Source of the DNA: Solibacillus sp. R5-41 | GTDB lineage: Bacteria > Bacillota > Bacilli > Bacillales_A > Planococcaceae | NCBI RefSeq assembly: GCF_002736105.1 | Contig: NZ_CP024123.1 | Location: forward strand, 1,790,001-1,854,000 | Length of the DNA: 64,000 nt | Direction of reading: 5' to 3' | Part shown: positions 1-9,649 of the stretch, one piece after another | Numbering within the stretch: the first letter of the stretch is position 1 | How the letters are laid out: each line of letters opens with the position of its first letter | Notes under the pieces: model-generated | The model's database searches: none | Told to the model about the DNA's origin: nothing | The model's input: the letters and a program-made list of their open reading frames with translations, nothing else | Made by a program: the position numbers and the translations under genes

Positions 1-1
1 T

Positions 2-640
2 GCCTTTAGCTTCGAGGTAGGGAAAGTGAATAGTCAATCTGTTCGACAACAAGTTGTGGATATGTTTGTCCATGTAGATAAAGAAATGGCTACTATTATT
101 GCTAAAAATGTAGGAGTGAAAAAACCAACTGGAGAACAATCAAACGTTACGGCTTCTTCTCCTGCCTTGAGTCAAGCAAATACAATAAAACTGCCACAAA
201 CACTTAAAGTCGGTGTACTTATTGGCAATGGGTTCGATGCGATAGAGGTAAATAATGTGTTCAAAACGCTCTCAAAATACGGTGTGAGATATAGTATTAT
301 CGCTGAGCGAATAGGAGCAATTGAAAGTAAGGATGGAGTCAAATTAATGGCGACTGAAACTTATTTAACAACAGACTCCGTTTTGTTTGATGCCCTATAT
401 GTTGTTGGTGTAAGGGCAGACAATCAAGCCAAATTCAATCAAGACATACTAATTAATATCAACCAAGCATTCCGTCACTATAAACCAATTGGTGTTGCTC
501 GAACGGGCGTTCCGTTTTTAAAAGCTTCGAGTGCAAAAATTGGTCCTGGTATTGTAGTGGCTACTGGTAATGATGATTTTGGAGAAAAGTTTGTCGATGC
601 CATTGCAATACAACGTTTTTGGAGTAGAGATATTTATTAA
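2..640 (+). CDS. katE: Large-subunit (HPII-type) catalase, C-terminal part
   Basis: The frame is open to the window edge, so this is the 3' end of a longer gene. The first ~35 residues match the helical end of a catalase core (SFEVGKVN, then a VDM..HVDKEMA helix). A linker leads to a ~140-residue class-I glutaminase/flavodoxin-like domain (LKVGVLIGNGFDAIEVNNVF) that occurs only in large-subunit catalases. The enzyme removes hydrogen peroxide in the cytoplasm as a haem tetramer; haem and active-site residues lie upstream of the window. Assignment is by recognised family pattern. Confidence 0.85.
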   Translation, partial: AFSFEVGKVNSQSVRQQVVDMFVHVDKEMATIIAKNVGVKKPTGEQSNVTASSPALSQANTIKLPQTLKVGVLIGNGFDAIEVNNVFKTLSKYGVRYSIIAERIGAIESKDGVKLMATETYLTTDSVLFDALYVVGVRADNQAKFNQDILININQAFRHYKPIGVARTGVPFLKASSAKIGPGIVVATGNDDFGEKFVDAIAIQRFWSRDIY

Positions 641-823
641 TATCCCTGCAACTAGAGCAAAATCAATTCCGGAGAAGTTATGTAGAGAATGTCCTTTTTG
701 TACTTCAGTTTATCCTAATGGATACTAAGCTACCATATGAATATCAATTTGTGATGAATCTGCCTGAATCCGTTGAAACATTTGAAAAAGTGTCATATAC
801 AAGCAATTTTAAGGAGGAATTTC

Positions 824-1291
824 ATGGCATTAGCTATCAAACCAACAATCAAGGAAGAAGTAGAGGAGCTATTACTTATTCAACAAGAAGCGTTTGCAAA
901 TGATTTAAATAAATATCAAGATTTTGAAACGAGTCCAGTTAATGAATCATCCGAACGATTATTATACAAAGTTGAAAACTTCTTACATTATACAATTTGG
1001 TATGACGAGCAAATTATTGGGGGGATCGATATACGTGAAGGGAAGGAGGCAAAATATCGTTTAAACCGTATCTTTTTGGCAAATACCTATCAAAATAAAG
1101 GATTGGGAACGCATATAATGCAACGAATTGAAGCTGAATTTCCCAATGCAGTCGAATGGAGTTTAGACACACCACATCTCAATAATAGAAATCATCATTT
1201 CTATGAGAAATTAGGCTTTAAAAAAGTAGGGGAACATAAAATTTCGGATAAGCTCATTTTATTTGATTACAAAAAAATAATGGATAAATAA
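824..1291 (+). CDS. GNAT-family N-acetyltransferase
   Basis: A 155-residue protein starting at ATG 824, chosen because AAGGAGG lies at 811-817; a longer in-frame start at 773 has no such site. It has the GNAT fold signature: strands with IIGGIDIR, then the acetyl-CoA-binding turn YQNKGLGTHIMQRIE (Q-x-x-G-x-G/A), and a C-terminal HFYEKLGFKKVGE motif. It transfers an acetyl group from acetyl-CoA to an unknown amine. It stands alone between the catalase and a bidirectional terminator. Confidence 0.85.
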   Translation: MALAIKPTIKEEVEELLLIQQEAFANDLNKYQDFETSPVNESSERLLYKVENFLHYTIWYDEQIIGGIDIREGKEAKYRLNRIFLANTYQNKGLGTHIMQRIEAEFPNAVEWSLDTPHLNNRNHHFYEKLGFKKVGEHKISDKLILFDYKKIMDK

Positions 1292-1435
1292 ATTAAGGTT
1301 AAATTGTTATTAACTTTGAAATTCATTAAAAAGGAATGTAAGTTGAGTACGATATACATGGTCTTTCCGTCTTATCTAGCGAGATCACATTGAAAAAGAA
1401 TAATATTTAATTCATGAAAATTGTTGCTGAATTAA

Positions 1436-1478
1436 AAAATGCCCGCTCTCGCAATTGAAGGAGAGCGGGTATTTTTTT
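1436..1478. terminator. Bidirectional rho-independent terminator
   Basis: CCCGCTCTC (1442-1450) pairs with GAGAGCGGG (1461-1469), with an A-run on the left and a T-run on the right. It serves the acetyltransferase gene on + and the MFS transporter gene on -. Confidence 0.85.
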
Positions 1479-1511
1479 GTGATTTATATGCTTAATACTA
1501 AAGGGAGCGTA

Positions 1512-2777
1512 TTATTTCCACAGACCAGCTTTTTCTAATTTCTTTTTCCCTTTAAACGCTAAATGAACTAACACTGCGTTTAAAAGTAACATAATAGCAA
1601 GTGCATACAGTACAAATGTATAGCTACCAGTAAATTCGTAAACATAACCATAACCCGGTAACGCTACGATACCAGCAACTGCTAAACCGATTGCGGCAGT
1701 AGAATAGATTTGACTGTAATCTTTGTTACCAAATAGCGCTGTTGTTAAAAGTGGACCTAATGTTCCAAGAGATGAAACGATAAAACCAAAAATAACAATA
1801 GCTACCATAAATAGTGTTTGGTTTTCAGGAACAGTTACAAAAATACCAACTGGAACTAAACCTAATAACATTGCAAATATTGCTGTGTTTTTTGCACCAA
1901 TTTTATCGCTTAATACACCAAAAGATAATGCACCAACTAATACACCGATTTGCATTGCACCTAGTGCAGTCCCTGCAAATTTGATATCGTAGCCAACGCC
2001 CATTGCGAATGGCGCAAGATGTTGACTAAAGCTAGCAATCGAAGTGATGATGAAGAAGAAGCCTAATAGAGCAAAGAATGCGCTAGATTTTTTTGCTACT
2101 GCAGCTGAAACACCTTTTGCTGTTTCTTGTTGAGCAGATGCACTTTCATTTGTTACTACTTCATCCATACCTAATGGTTGTAAACCTTTTTGTTTAGGAG
2201 ACATACGAATTATTAATAAAACGATTGGAACGATAATAGCCGCTACAACAATACCTGAAGCAATATACGTAAATCTCCAACCTTGTGTAGCAATTAAATT
2301 ACCTACTGTTGGTTGAATGATTGCACCAAATACACCACCGATTGCAACCATGATGCCGATTGCTAAACCATTATGTTTTTTAAACCAGTTATTGATTAAA
2401 ACAGGACCTGCCATTTGTGTGATGAAAATTGAACCAATTGCCATTGGAATACTGAATAAATACCAGCCCCAAACTGAACTCATAAACCCGAACATTGCGA
2501 ATGAACCAGCCATTAAGATAATAGAAACGATTAATATTAATCTAATATCATATTTTGCCATTAATTTACCAGCAATTGGTAAGAAAATCATTGTGACAAT
2601 GGAGGCAATACTAAAGTACAATGTTAGGCTACCCATTCCGATGCCTAAGTCTTGAGTAACGGGTGTTAGATATAATCCACCTGCAGTTGAAATACCATTT
2701 TTACCAACAGCTACCATGATAGATAAGCCTATTAATAACCACCAAGCATAGTGGATTTTTTTCTTTTGTTTACTCAT
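1512..2777 (-). CDS. MFS transporter, oxalate/formate-antiporter-like (OFA) family
   Basis: A 421-residue membrane protein with about 12 hydrophobic segments and a central hydrophilic loop near residues 195-230. The N-terminus (HYAWWLLIGLSIMVAV) and the motif GLAIGIMVAIGGVFGAI fit the OFA-type subgroup of the major facilitator superfamily, whose members exchange small carboxylates. The substrate cannot be read from sequence. GAGG precedes the ATG. An HxlR-type regulator is transcribed divergently about 480 bp away and is the likely local regulator. Confidence 0.8.
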   Translation of the reverse strand: MSKQKKKIHYAWWLLIGLSIMVAVGKNGISTAGGLYLTPVTQDLGIGMGSLTLYFSIASIVTMIFLPIAGKLMAKYDIRLILIVSIILMAGSFAMFGFMSSVWGWYLFSIPMAIGSIFITQMAGPVLINNWFKKHNGLAIGIMVAIGGVFGAIIQPTVGNLIATQGWRFTYIASGIVVAAIIVPIVLLIIRMSPKQKGLQPLGMDEVVTNESASAQQETAKGVSAAVAKKSSAFFALLGFFFIITSIASFSQHLAPFAMGVGYDIKFAGTALGAMQIGVLVGALSFGVLSDKIGAKNTAIFAMLLGLVPVGIFVTVPENQTLFMVAIVIFGFIVSSLGTLGPLLTTALFGNKDYSQIYSTAAIGLAVAGIVALPGYGYVYEFTGSYTFVLYALAIMLLLNAVLVHLAFKGKKKLEKAGLWK

Positions 2778-3253
2778 AATATAATCCTCTTTTCGCTAAT
2801 TTATATATAATTCCGATTGCTAGTGCAAAATGGTATTCAAAGCAATTATTAAATACCACTTCTTTGCTGTTAAGATTGCTTTTTTCCCTCCTTAGTATGC
2901 ATTTTATATTGATATCTAAAAAATCCTTATAGAATTTTAGAGTTATTTCTTGTAAACTCAATGTTTTTATGACCATGTAAAATGACATTCGTAAAGTTAG
3001 AGAAATGCTATGATACCATGGCAAAGTAGTCACCAATTAAACCGTTTAACTTTAAACTATTTAATATTAAACTATCGGTGTTTGAGTTACATATATAACT
3101 ATAATAGACCGATTAATTAAATGTGTCAATAATATGTATTTTTATTGATTAATCAATTAATTCAGCCCCTAATTAATAGAATTTTATGATAATATTAAAT
3201 GGACAATTAATTCCTTGGTTACTATAAGTGCACTTTAAAAGGAGAGGTTAGTT
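2778..3253. promoter_or_regulatory. Divergent control region between MFS and HxlR genes
   Basis: This 476-bp AT-rich gap contains several TTAATTAA-like palindromic patches, for example around 3111-3122, 3146-3161 and 3170-3177. Clustered half-sites of this type would suit an HxlR dimer acting on both genes. I saw no convincing gene here. The operator role is inference from position and symmetry. Confidence 0.35.
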
Positions 3254-3574
3254 TTGATTAGTCAATATCATGAAACTAAGGTTTGCAATAAAGTCGAAGC
3301 GGCTTATCAATTGATAGGAAAGAAATGGATGTGTTTCATCATCCATTCATTAATGAAAGGGCCAAAAAGATTTAGTGAAATAAACGCTACCATTCCAGAG
3401 CTAAGTAAGCGGATGCTAACGGAGAGAATGAAAGAGCTGGAGGAGAGCGACGTTGTACTGCGAAATGTCATAGCAGATCGCCCTGTACGTACAGAGTATT
3501 CTTTAACTACAAAAGGCTATGACTTAGGTCTAGCCCTTCGAACAGTGGAGAACTGGGCGGATCAATGGATGTAA
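3254..3574 (+). CDS. HxlR-family winged-helix transcriptional regulator
   Basis: A 106-residue DNA-binding protein. The TTG start at 3254 follows AAAGGAGAGG at 3238-3247. It shows the family pattern: a conserved Cys near the N-terminus (VCNKVEAAYQLIGKKW), a winged helix (KRFSEIN..IPELSKRMLTERMKELE), and a wing ending in YSLTTKG. Several HxlR relatives (YodB, HypR) sense thiol stress or electrophiles through that cysteine. Whether this one does is inference. It is divergent from the MFS transporter gene, the most likely target. Confidence 0.85.
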   Translation: MISQYHETKVCNKVEAAYQLIGKKWMCFIIHSLMKGPKRFSEINATIPELSKRMLTERMKELEESDVVLRNVIADRPVRTEYSLTTKGYDLGLALRTVENWADQWM

Positions 3575-3730
3575 TTGATTGAATCAGCAAGGATCACTTT
3601 AGATACCCATTTACTGTTTTACACGTAGACTTATATGAATGTGGAAGTATACAAATGAATGGATTTATACATAATGTAGCATGTTAGTAATTATGAACAG
3701 CTACAGATAAAAAGGAGAGTTCACATTCAT

Positions 3731-4234
3731 ATGAAAAAAATAATGATTGCCATGTTATTAATCTCTCTATTTATAATGCCAAAACAAAGCCTTGCATTGA
3801 AATGTGTAGAGCCTTCTCCACCAAATATTGCTTACGATGAATATGATGCTGTTATAATTGGCGAGGTAGAAAAAATCAAAAAAAAAATTGGAGGAAAAGT
3901 TTTAACAATAAAAGTTCAAAAAAGTTTTAAAGGTGTAGATAAAAACATCATCAAAGTAAAAGAAGATCGTACATGGGGAAAAAGTCAGCTAAACTCCGAG
4001 TATTTATATTTTCTCAATAAAGAAGGGGAAAATTGGGTAAATCCACTTTGTTCTCCTACAACAAACGACACGAAAATAGCAGATGAATTTTTGGTTGATA
4101 GAGAAATTATTACTCTACAGAATGTCGATAGTAACGAAGATGAATTAAAAAGGTGGGGCTTAATTGTTTTTTCAGCAGCACTATTCACTATTGTATTGGT
4201 TGCTTTTTTTATAAAGAAAAGAAAGAACAAATAA
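3731..4234 (+). CDS. Exported, C-terminally anchored protein of unknown function
   Basis: 167 residues with AAAGGAGAG upstream. A signal peptide (residues 1-22, MKKIMIAMLLISLFIMPKQS) precedes a ~110-residue extracytoplasmic domain beginning LKCVEPSPP and holding two cysteines. A membrane segment near 145-162 and a KKRKNK tail complete it. The signal-domain-anchor layout and the pattern C..P.....YDAVIIGEVEKI..K resemble small netrin/TIMP-like domains of Bacillus surface proteins. That resemblance is weak and no function is assigned. Confidence 0.7.
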   Translation: MKKIMIAMLLISLFIMPKQSLALKCVEPSPPNIAYDEYDAVIIGEVEKIKKKIGGKVLTIKVQKSFKGVDKNIIKVKEDRTWGKSQLNSEYLYFLNKEGENWVNPLCSPTTNDTKIADEFLVDREIITLQNVDSNEDELKRWGLIVFSAALFTIVLVAFFIKKRKNK

Positions 4235-4264
4235 TTCGTTTCTGAACCAGTTGCATTATAAAAA

Positions 4265-4305
4265 AAGGCGAAAACCTGTAATTTGAAAGGTTTTCGCCTT
4301 ATTTA
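4265..4305. terminator. Hairpin terminator
   Basis: AAGGCGAAAACCT (4265-4277) pairs perfectly with AGGTTTTCGCCTT (4288-4300). The T-run is stronger on the minus side, but the site directly follows the plus-strand surface-protein gene. Confidence 0.75.
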
Positions 4306-4483
4306 AATAGTAGGCTGGTTGAAACTACTCGTTCATTCACAAAAATGGAATACTCAATCTGGACAGGTGAGTATTGATCAATTAACCAAGCTTGATAGTA
4401 AAGAAATTTTATTGCAAACTACCTACCAAAGACGAAATGGTATAAAATAGTAAATGTTCACATGTCGAAAGGGGGGCGGGATC

Positions 4484-5047
4484 ATGTTTCCGAATTTACA
4501 AACAGAACGATTGATTTTAAGAGAAATTGAACTTCAAGATGCAGAGTATCTTTTTAAAATTTTTTCAGACGATGAAGTAACAAAATACTACGGAATGAAG
4601 ACGTTTGAAAAGTTGGAACAAGCTGAAAAGTTAATTGAGGCATTTGCAATCGGTTTAAAAGAAAAAAAGGGAATCCGTTGGGGGATTGAAAGAAAAGGAA
4701 CACCCGGAATTATCGGGACAATTGGCTTTAACTTATGGTCACCTGCACATAGGCGGGCAGAGGTTGGCTATGAGGTTCATCCTGATTTTTGGAGAACAGG
4801 CTACACATCGGAAGCATTAAAGAAAATAGTCGAATACGGTTTTCAGGAAATGAGGCTGACGCGTATAGGGGCGGTAGTTTTTCTAGAAAATGAAGCGTCA
4901 AATCAGTTGTTGATGAAACAAGGGTTTGAAAAAGAAGGACTGCTGAAAAACTATATGTATCAAAATAATAATGCCTATGATGTCAATATTTATTCAAAAG
5001 TTCTAGGAATAGATGATTTGCGAAAAAAAGCTTTCGATTCATTCTAA
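4484..5047 (+). CDS. RimJ/RimL-type GNAT N-acetyltransferase
   Basis: 187 residues from ATG 4484, chosen because AAAGGGGGG lies just upstream; an in-frame ATG at 4454 has no ribosome site. The protein opens with LQTERLILREIELQDAEYLF, the hallmark of the RimJ/RimL subgroup. It continues with RRAEVGYEVHPDFWRTGYTSEALKKIV (acetyl-CoA pyrophosphate loop) and NEASNQLLMKQGFEKEG. The acceptor is unknown; relatives acetylate protein N-termini, amino acids or antibiotics. Confidence 0.85.
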   Translation: MFPNLQTERLILREIELQDAEYLFKIFSDDEVTKYYGMKTFEKLEQAEKLIEAFAIGLKEKKGIRWGIERKGTPGIIGTIGFNLWSPAHRRAEVGYEVHPDFWRTGYTSEALKKIVEYGFQEMRLTRIGAVVFLENEASNQLLMKQGFEKEGLLKNYMYQNNNAYDVNIYSKVLGIDDLRKKAFDSF

Positions 5048-5075
5048 TGAGAGAATATAACTGAATTTCCAAAAT

Positions 5076-5112
5076 AAAAACGTATTCGCTTTTGATGAAT
5101 ACGTTTTTATAA
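5076..5112. terminator. Bidirectional terminator between acetyltransferase and hmp
   Basis: AAAAACGTATTC (5076-5087) pairs with GAATACGTTTTT (5097-5108). It lies between two convergent genes and has a U-rich 3' side in both directions. Confidence 0.8.
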
Positions 5113-5127
5113 TTTAAACAACTTAAA

Positions 5128-6288
5128 TTAAGCTGTTGTTGGAATTTGTAATGCCATTGCTGGTCCGAAAAATTCATAATGGATTTTTTCAGAGGCAACA
5201 CCAAGTGCAACTAATTGCTCGATAACGGCTTCCATGAATGGTGAAGGACCACATACATAAACTTCAGAATCCGAAGTTAAGAATGGCTCAATTATTGCTT
5301 TTGTAACATAGCCTTCCGTATCGCTATAAATTGCTTTATACATACCATCTAACTGTGCAATTTTTTCCTCGATTGTTTCTTTAAACGCAGCTACGTTTTC
5401 GTTACGTGCACATTGAATGAACGAAGCTTTGCGACCTTGCATTGTATTTAACATACTTTGTAATGGGGTTACACCTACACCACCACTGATAAATAATACA
5501 GAGTTATCATTTTCCACTAATGTGAACACACCCGCTGGAGCACTCACTTCTATACCTAAACCAACTTCAGATGCATGTAAGAAGTTCGATACAACACCAT
5601 TTGGATTATTATCATCTTCACGTTTTACAGAAATACGGTAATACTCTTCTGTGCCCTCTGTAATTGTATATTGGCGGTTCATTAAGAACTCTTCACCTGG
5701 TACTTGTACGCGGATGCTAATATATTGACCAGCTGTGAAAGCAGGAAGTATTACACCGTCAGCAGGCCGTAAATAAAATGATGTAACAGATTCGCTTTCA
5801 TCTACTTTTTTAGCTATTGTAAACGCTTTAAATAAACGCCAGCCGCCTACATTTTCAGTTGCTTTGTATAAATCTTCTTCAACAGAAATAAATACGTCCG
5901 CAATAACTCCGTAAGCTTGTGCCCATGCATCAATAATTTCATCTGTCGCTGCGTCACCTAATACTTCTTTAATGGCAGCTAATAAATATTTTCCGACAAT
6001 TGGATAATGCTCAGGTAAAATACCTAAACTACGGTGTTTGTGCGCAATTTGAACGACAGCAGGCACGATTGCTTCTAAATTTTCAATGTGTACGGCCGCT
6101 GCATAAACAGTATTTGCTAAAGCTGTTTGTTGGCGATCCTTCTTTTGGTTCGTGTGATTAAAAATGTTTAGTAACGCAGGATTATCATTAAATAAGTTCG
6201 AGTAAAAAGTTTTTGTAATGGCTACTCCGTGTACTTCCAATACCGGAACAGTGGCTTTAATCGTTTCAATTGTTTGTTTTGTTAACAT
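5128..6288 (-). CDS. hmp: Flavohaemoglobin (nitric oxide dioxygenase)
   Basis: 386 residues, slightly short for the usual ~395-400. An N-terminal globin domain (1-140) carries the proximal haem His85 in [10 protein letters not shown]. An FAD-binding barrel (about 150-250) has RQYTI in place of the more common R-x-Y-S. A C-terminal NAD-binding domain has [12 protein letters not shown] and [13 protein letters not shown]. The enzyme oxidises NO to nitrate using O2 and NAD(P)H. AAGGGA precedes the ATG. An NsrR-like operator and nsrR lie divergently upstream, which predicts NO-responsive derepression. Confidence 0.95.
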   Translation of the reverse strand: MLTKQTIETIKATVPVLEVHGVAITKTFYSNLFNDNPALLNIFNHTNQKKDRQQTALANTVYAAAVHIENLEAIVPAVVQIAHKHRSLGILPEHYPIVGKYLLAAIKEVLGDAATDEIIDAWAQAYGVIADVFISVEEDLYKATENVGGWRLFKAFTIAKKVDESESVTSFYLRPADGVILPAFTAGQYISIRVQVPGEEFLMNRQYTITEGTEEYYRISVKREDDNNPNGVVSNFLHASEVGLGIEVSAPAGVFTLVENDNSVLFISGGVGVTPLQSMLNTMQGRKASFIQCARNENVAAFKETIEEKIAQLDGMYKAIYSDTEGYVTKAIIEPFLTSDSEVYVCGPSPFMEAVIEQLVALGVASEKIHYEFFGPAMALQIPTTA

Positions 6289-6350
6289 GTTTGAACACGT
6301 CCCTTCGCAATCAATATACGACTAATTATAATTCAAAGCAATATATAAAA

Positions 6351-6428
6351 TACATCTTTAACAAAACAGACACAAACATGTATGGGAAATACATGTTTAA
6401 CAAAATAGACACAAACTTATATATAAAA
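6351..6428. promoter_or_regulatory. NsrR-like operator inside a 39-bp tandem repeat
   Basis: Two 39-bp units (6351-6389 and 6390-6428) share TACATsTTTAACAAAAyAGA and CACAAAC. The best site spans 6375-6397: arms AACATGTAT and ATACATGTT around GGGAA, matching the 11-1-11 dyad layout known for NsrR. Each unit start gives a further half-site AAATACATsTT. The site lies between hmp and nsrR, so both could be repressed until NO damages the NsrR cluster. The motif is read directly; binding is inferred. Confidence 0.7.
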
Positions 6429-6507
6429 TACTTTTTTAAATTAAGCGATTGTAGTCGAACTTTCGGAAGGAAATGTTATACTAATACATAGAAAGTTGGT
6501 GGAACAC

Positions 6508-6951
6508 GTGCGCTTAACAGTTTATACGGATTATTCTTTACGTACGCTTATGTATTTAGGCGTGCGAGGTCAAGAGCATTTAGCGACGATTCAAGAAATT
6601 GCAGATGCCTATCAAATTTCAAAAAACCATTTAATGAAGGTAACGTATGATTTAGGGCAGCTTGGCTACATTGAAACGATTCGCGGACGCGGTGGCGGGA
6701 TTCGATTAGCAATGGCTCCTGAAGAAATAAACATTGGCGGGGTCGTAAGAAAAACGGAAGAGGACTTTCATCTCGTGGAATGCTTCAATCCAGAAAGTAA
6801 CTTATGTAAAATCTCGGCAGAATGTCAGCTTAAAGGTGCATTGAATGAAGCGTTAAAAGCCTATATTGCGGTGTTAGATTCTTACACATTGGCCGATGTC
6901 ATAACAACAAAAGATGCGCTCGCCAATTTATTTGGCATAACGAGAAACTAG
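6508..6951 (+). CDS. nsrR: Rrf2-family NO-sensing repressor NsrR
   Basis: 147 residues from GTG 6508, with GGTGGA at 6499-6504; this start gives the family N-terminus MRLTVYTDYSLRTLMYL. A winged helix (about 26-68) ends in GRGGGIRLA. The iron-sulfur ligands are C92, C100 and C106 (C-x7-C-x5-C), as in NsrR proteins. The cluster reacts with nitric oxide and releases DNA. Divergent hmp and the intervening palindrome support NsrR rather than another Rrf2 member. The stop codon lies inside its own terminator stem. Confidence 0.9.
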   Translation: MRLTVYTDYSLRTLMYLGVRGQEHLATIQEIADAYQISKNHLMKVTYDLGQLGYIETIRGRGGGIRLAMAPEEINIGGVVRKTEEDFHLVECFNPESNLCKISAECQLKGALNEALKAYIAVLDSYTLADVITTKDALANLFGITRN

Positions 6952-6980
6952 TAAACGGATAATTGTTTACTAGTTTTTTT
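6945..6980 (+). terminator. nsrR terminator overlapping the stop codon
   Basis: AAACTAGTAAAC (6945-6956) pairs perfectly with GTTTACTAGTTT (6965-6976) and is followed by TTTT. The nsrR TAG at 6949-6951 is inside the 5' arm. Confidence 0.85.
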
Positions 6981-7165
6981 AATAAATAAAATGATAATCT
7001 TCTTATTATAATAGCGTATAGGTACATTAGCTAAAAATATTATACCTAAATTGTGTATATTTGCTAAAAATTAGGAAATTGTCTATATATCAATAGAAAT
7101 TTACTCTGTTAAGTAAAAGTGAAGTTCGATAAAATAGAAGTTGTGAAACAATAGGTGGTGGATAC

Positions 7166-7912
7166 GTGAAAAAAACAATCTTTATTACAGGGGCAACAAG
7201 TGGAATTGGGCTAGAAATGACGAAGCAATTGATTGCACAAGGTCATACCGTTTTTGCAACAGGTCGCAATCAGAGTGCACTAAAATCGTTGGAACATCTA
7301 GGGGCGGTGGCAATTCAAGCAGACTTACGAAATGTGGTGGATATTGACCGTGTCGTTGCCTTATTACCGGCAATTGATGTCGCTATTTTAAATGCAGGAA
7401 TCGGCTATTTTGCGAGCGCGTTTGATTTGTTGGATGAAGAAGTAGATCAAATGCTAGAGCTTAATGTAAAAGCTCCCATTTATTTAGCAAAACGTTTATC
7501 TGCTCAGATGATGGAGCGAAATAGTGGGCATTTTATTTTCATCGGATCACAAGCAGGAAAAGTGGCAACAAAAAAAGCAAGTGTTTATGCAGCAAGTAAG
7601 CACGCCATTACCGGGTTCGTCAATGGATTACGCTTGGAGCTTGCTGAATATAAGATTGCTGTTACAGGCATTTACCCAGGGCCAATTGATACGCCATTTT
7701 TACAAAATGCGGATGCGACAAACGCTTATCGAGATGCCATTAGTAAGTTTCTAATTCAGCCAAGTAAAGTGGCTAGTGAAGTCGTTAAAGCAATTGAAAC
7801 GAAGCCACGAGAAGTCAATTTACCGCGCATATTAGGAATCACAAGTAAAATGTATGCGGTCGCACCAAAAGTTGTGGAATTTTTCGGTAGTGGTTTTTTC
7901 AATAAAAAATAA
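7166..7912 (+). CDS. Short-chain dehydrogenase/reductase
   Basis: 248 residues with GTG start after AGGTGGTGG. It is a classical SDR: cofactor motif TGATSGIG (8-15), NAG at 77-79, catalytic Ser128, Tyr141 and Lys145 (YAASK), then PGPIDTPF. It reduces or oxidises an unknown alcohol/carbonyl using NAD(P). It stands alone, so context does not give a substrate. Confidence 0.88.
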   Translation: MKKTIFITGATSGIGLEMTKQLIAQGHTVFATGRNQSALKSLEHLGAVAIQADLRNVVDIDRVVALLPAIDVAILNAGIGYFASAFDLLDEEVDQMLELNVKAPIYLAKRLSAQMMERNSGHFIFIGSQAGKVATKKASVYAASKHAITGFVNGLRLELAEYKIAVTGIYPGPIDTPFLQNADATNAYRDAISKFLIQPSKVASEVVKAIETKPREVNLPRILGITSKMYAVAPKVVEFFGSGFFNKK

Positions 7913-8125
7913 TAGGCAATTCAACAATCAGATTATTTTTTAAAATCAAATCATTAATAGGATACATAGTATACATGATGTAGTAACTTACTTATGAATC
8001 AAAAATGAGCTCTATTGAATAGGTGTCATTGTAAATCTCGTAATCTTCCACTTGATGTTTACAAAAGTGATGTTCTTGGGCAAGAGTAATACGAATAAAT
8101 TTAATGAGAGAAGGTAAATGACGAA

Positions 8126-9631
8126 ATGAAAAAAAGCGTTATGATCGGAATTATTGTGGCAATGCTTGCAATTGGTGGAGGAGCAACAGCCTTTTTCATC
8201 TTTAACAAATCGGGTAAGCAACAATATTTCCTTGCAGAAACAAAAACAATGGAAAAATCAATCGAGCTTTTCCAGGAGAAGTATGCAAATGAATATGAAT
8301 GGTATGATAAGTCGAAAAATGACAAGACAGAATACGTGATGGATGTTTCCGCAAGCCCAGGGGAAAGTATGATGGCATTTTTAGATCCACAAATGCTTGA
8401 TATTATTGAAAATTCTTCAATAAAACTTACGACTCAATCGGATATGAAAAAAGGCGAAATAATTGCAAATCTGGATGCAAAAGTGATGGATGTTGAATTT
8501 AACGATTTTATCATGTACTTAACGGCTGAAAAATTATTAATGTCCGTTCCATTTTTAAAAGACACAATTCAATTGAATGACAAAGATTTCGGAAAAGTGA
8601 TGCGTATGGTGGATCCAAGCTATGAAGGTACCGAAACATTAGGGCTTGATCAAATGACAGGCAAAAATACATTATACTCAGATGAAATGGCGGAGTATTT
8701 GAAAACGGAATATTTGAAGTATTTCTATGAGGAGCTTCCTGAAGAAGCCTTTACAGTAGGCAATAAGGAAGAAGTAAAAATTGGTGAGAAAAAGCTAACT
8801 GGTGAAAAGGTTACAATGAAATTGACGGAGCAACAAGTGAAAGATCTTTTCGTTAATGTACTGGAAAAAGCGAAAAAGGATGACAAATTAGAGGAACTAA
8901 TTAAAGGATTATATGAGCAAAGTACAGGAATGGCCATGACAACATTAGATATTGATTTCTCAAAAGAGATGGATACGGCTATTGATGAAATGATTCAAGG
9001 AATTAAAGATTCAAGCATTCCAAATGGTTTAACTTCGGAAATTTGGCATCAAAAAGATTTAATTGTTCAACGTCATTTTGAAATGAAAGTTGAAGAGGAA
9101 ACAATCGTTATTGATGGCAAACAATCAATAGATGATGCAAAACAAATTTTTGAATATGAGATTGGCGATAAAACAGATAAAGTAAGTATTTCAGGCGATC
9201 TATCTTGGAAAGACCAAAAAGCGTTAGATACAATCACTGTGAAAGTTGATGGTGATGAGTCATTCCTACAATATAAAGGTGATGAATCACTAAAAGGCGA
9301 TACACGTACGTTTTCAAGAACAATTTCGTTTGAAGATGGTTATTCAATCTACGCGATGGATTGGTCAGGGGAAGCAACACATGAAAAGGATCAAATGAAA
9401 GGGGATCATCAGTTTGCCATTTCGATGGATGAGAGCGAGCTATTAGGCTTAAATATCAATCAAACGGCAAAAGTGATTAAAGAAGTGAAATTTGATGCGG
9501 GCGAAAACGTAATCAATATTGGTGAAATGGACCAAGAAGCTTTCGATCAGTATATTAATGAAACATTATATGGGCAAGCAGAAAAGTGGTTCACTGTAAA
9601 ATTTATGGAATTTGATAATCTTTTCAATTAA
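8126..9631 (+). CDS. Membrane-anchored DUF6583-like protein, first gene of ABC cluster
   Basis: 501 residues: one N-terminal membrane segment (about 5-26, VMIGIIVAMLAIGGGATAFFIF), then a ~470-residue acidic, lysine-rich, mostly beta-predicted outer domain without cysteines. I recall this architecture from DUF6583-type proteins, which tend to sit beside ABC-2 permeases. The gene is followed within about 20 bp by two ABC-2 permease genes and an ATPase gene. An accessory or substrate-receiving role in that exporter is inference. Confidence 0.65.
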   Translation: MKKSVMIGIIVAMLAIGGGATAFFIFNKSGKQQYFLAETKTMEKSIELFQEKYANEYEWYDKSKNDKTEYVMDVSASPGESMMAFLDPQMLDIIENSSIKLTTQSDMKKGEIIANLDAKVMDVEFNDFIMYLTAEKLLMSVPFLKDTIQLNDKDFGKVMRMVDPSYEGTETLGLDQMTGKNTLYSDEMAEYLKTEYLKYFYEELPEEAFTVGNKEEVKIGEKKLTGEKVTMKLTEQQVKDLFVNVLEKAKKDDKLEELIKGLYEQSTGMAMTTLDIDFSKEMDTAIDEMIQGIKDSSIPNGLTSEIWHQKDLIVQRHFEMKVEEETIVIDGKQSIDDAKQIFEYEIGDKTDKVSISGDLSWKDQKALDTITVKVDGDESFLQYKGDESLKGDTRTFSRTISFEDGYSIYAMDWSGEATHEKDQMKGDHQFAISMDESELLGLNINQTAKVIKEVKFDAGENVINIGEMDQEAFDQYINETLYGQAEKWFTVKFMEFDNLFN

Positions 9632-9649
9632 CGAAATCAGGTGATGACG

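Noticed and set aside
718-903. 61-codon frame overlapping the first acetyltransferase
   Set aside because: It runs across the well-supported Shine-Dalgarno and start at 824 in another frame, has no ribosome site and no family pattern.
2770-3036. 88-codon minus-strand frame upstream of the MFS gene
   Set aside because: It overlaps the MFS start, lies in the divergent control region, has low-complexity composition and no ribosome site.
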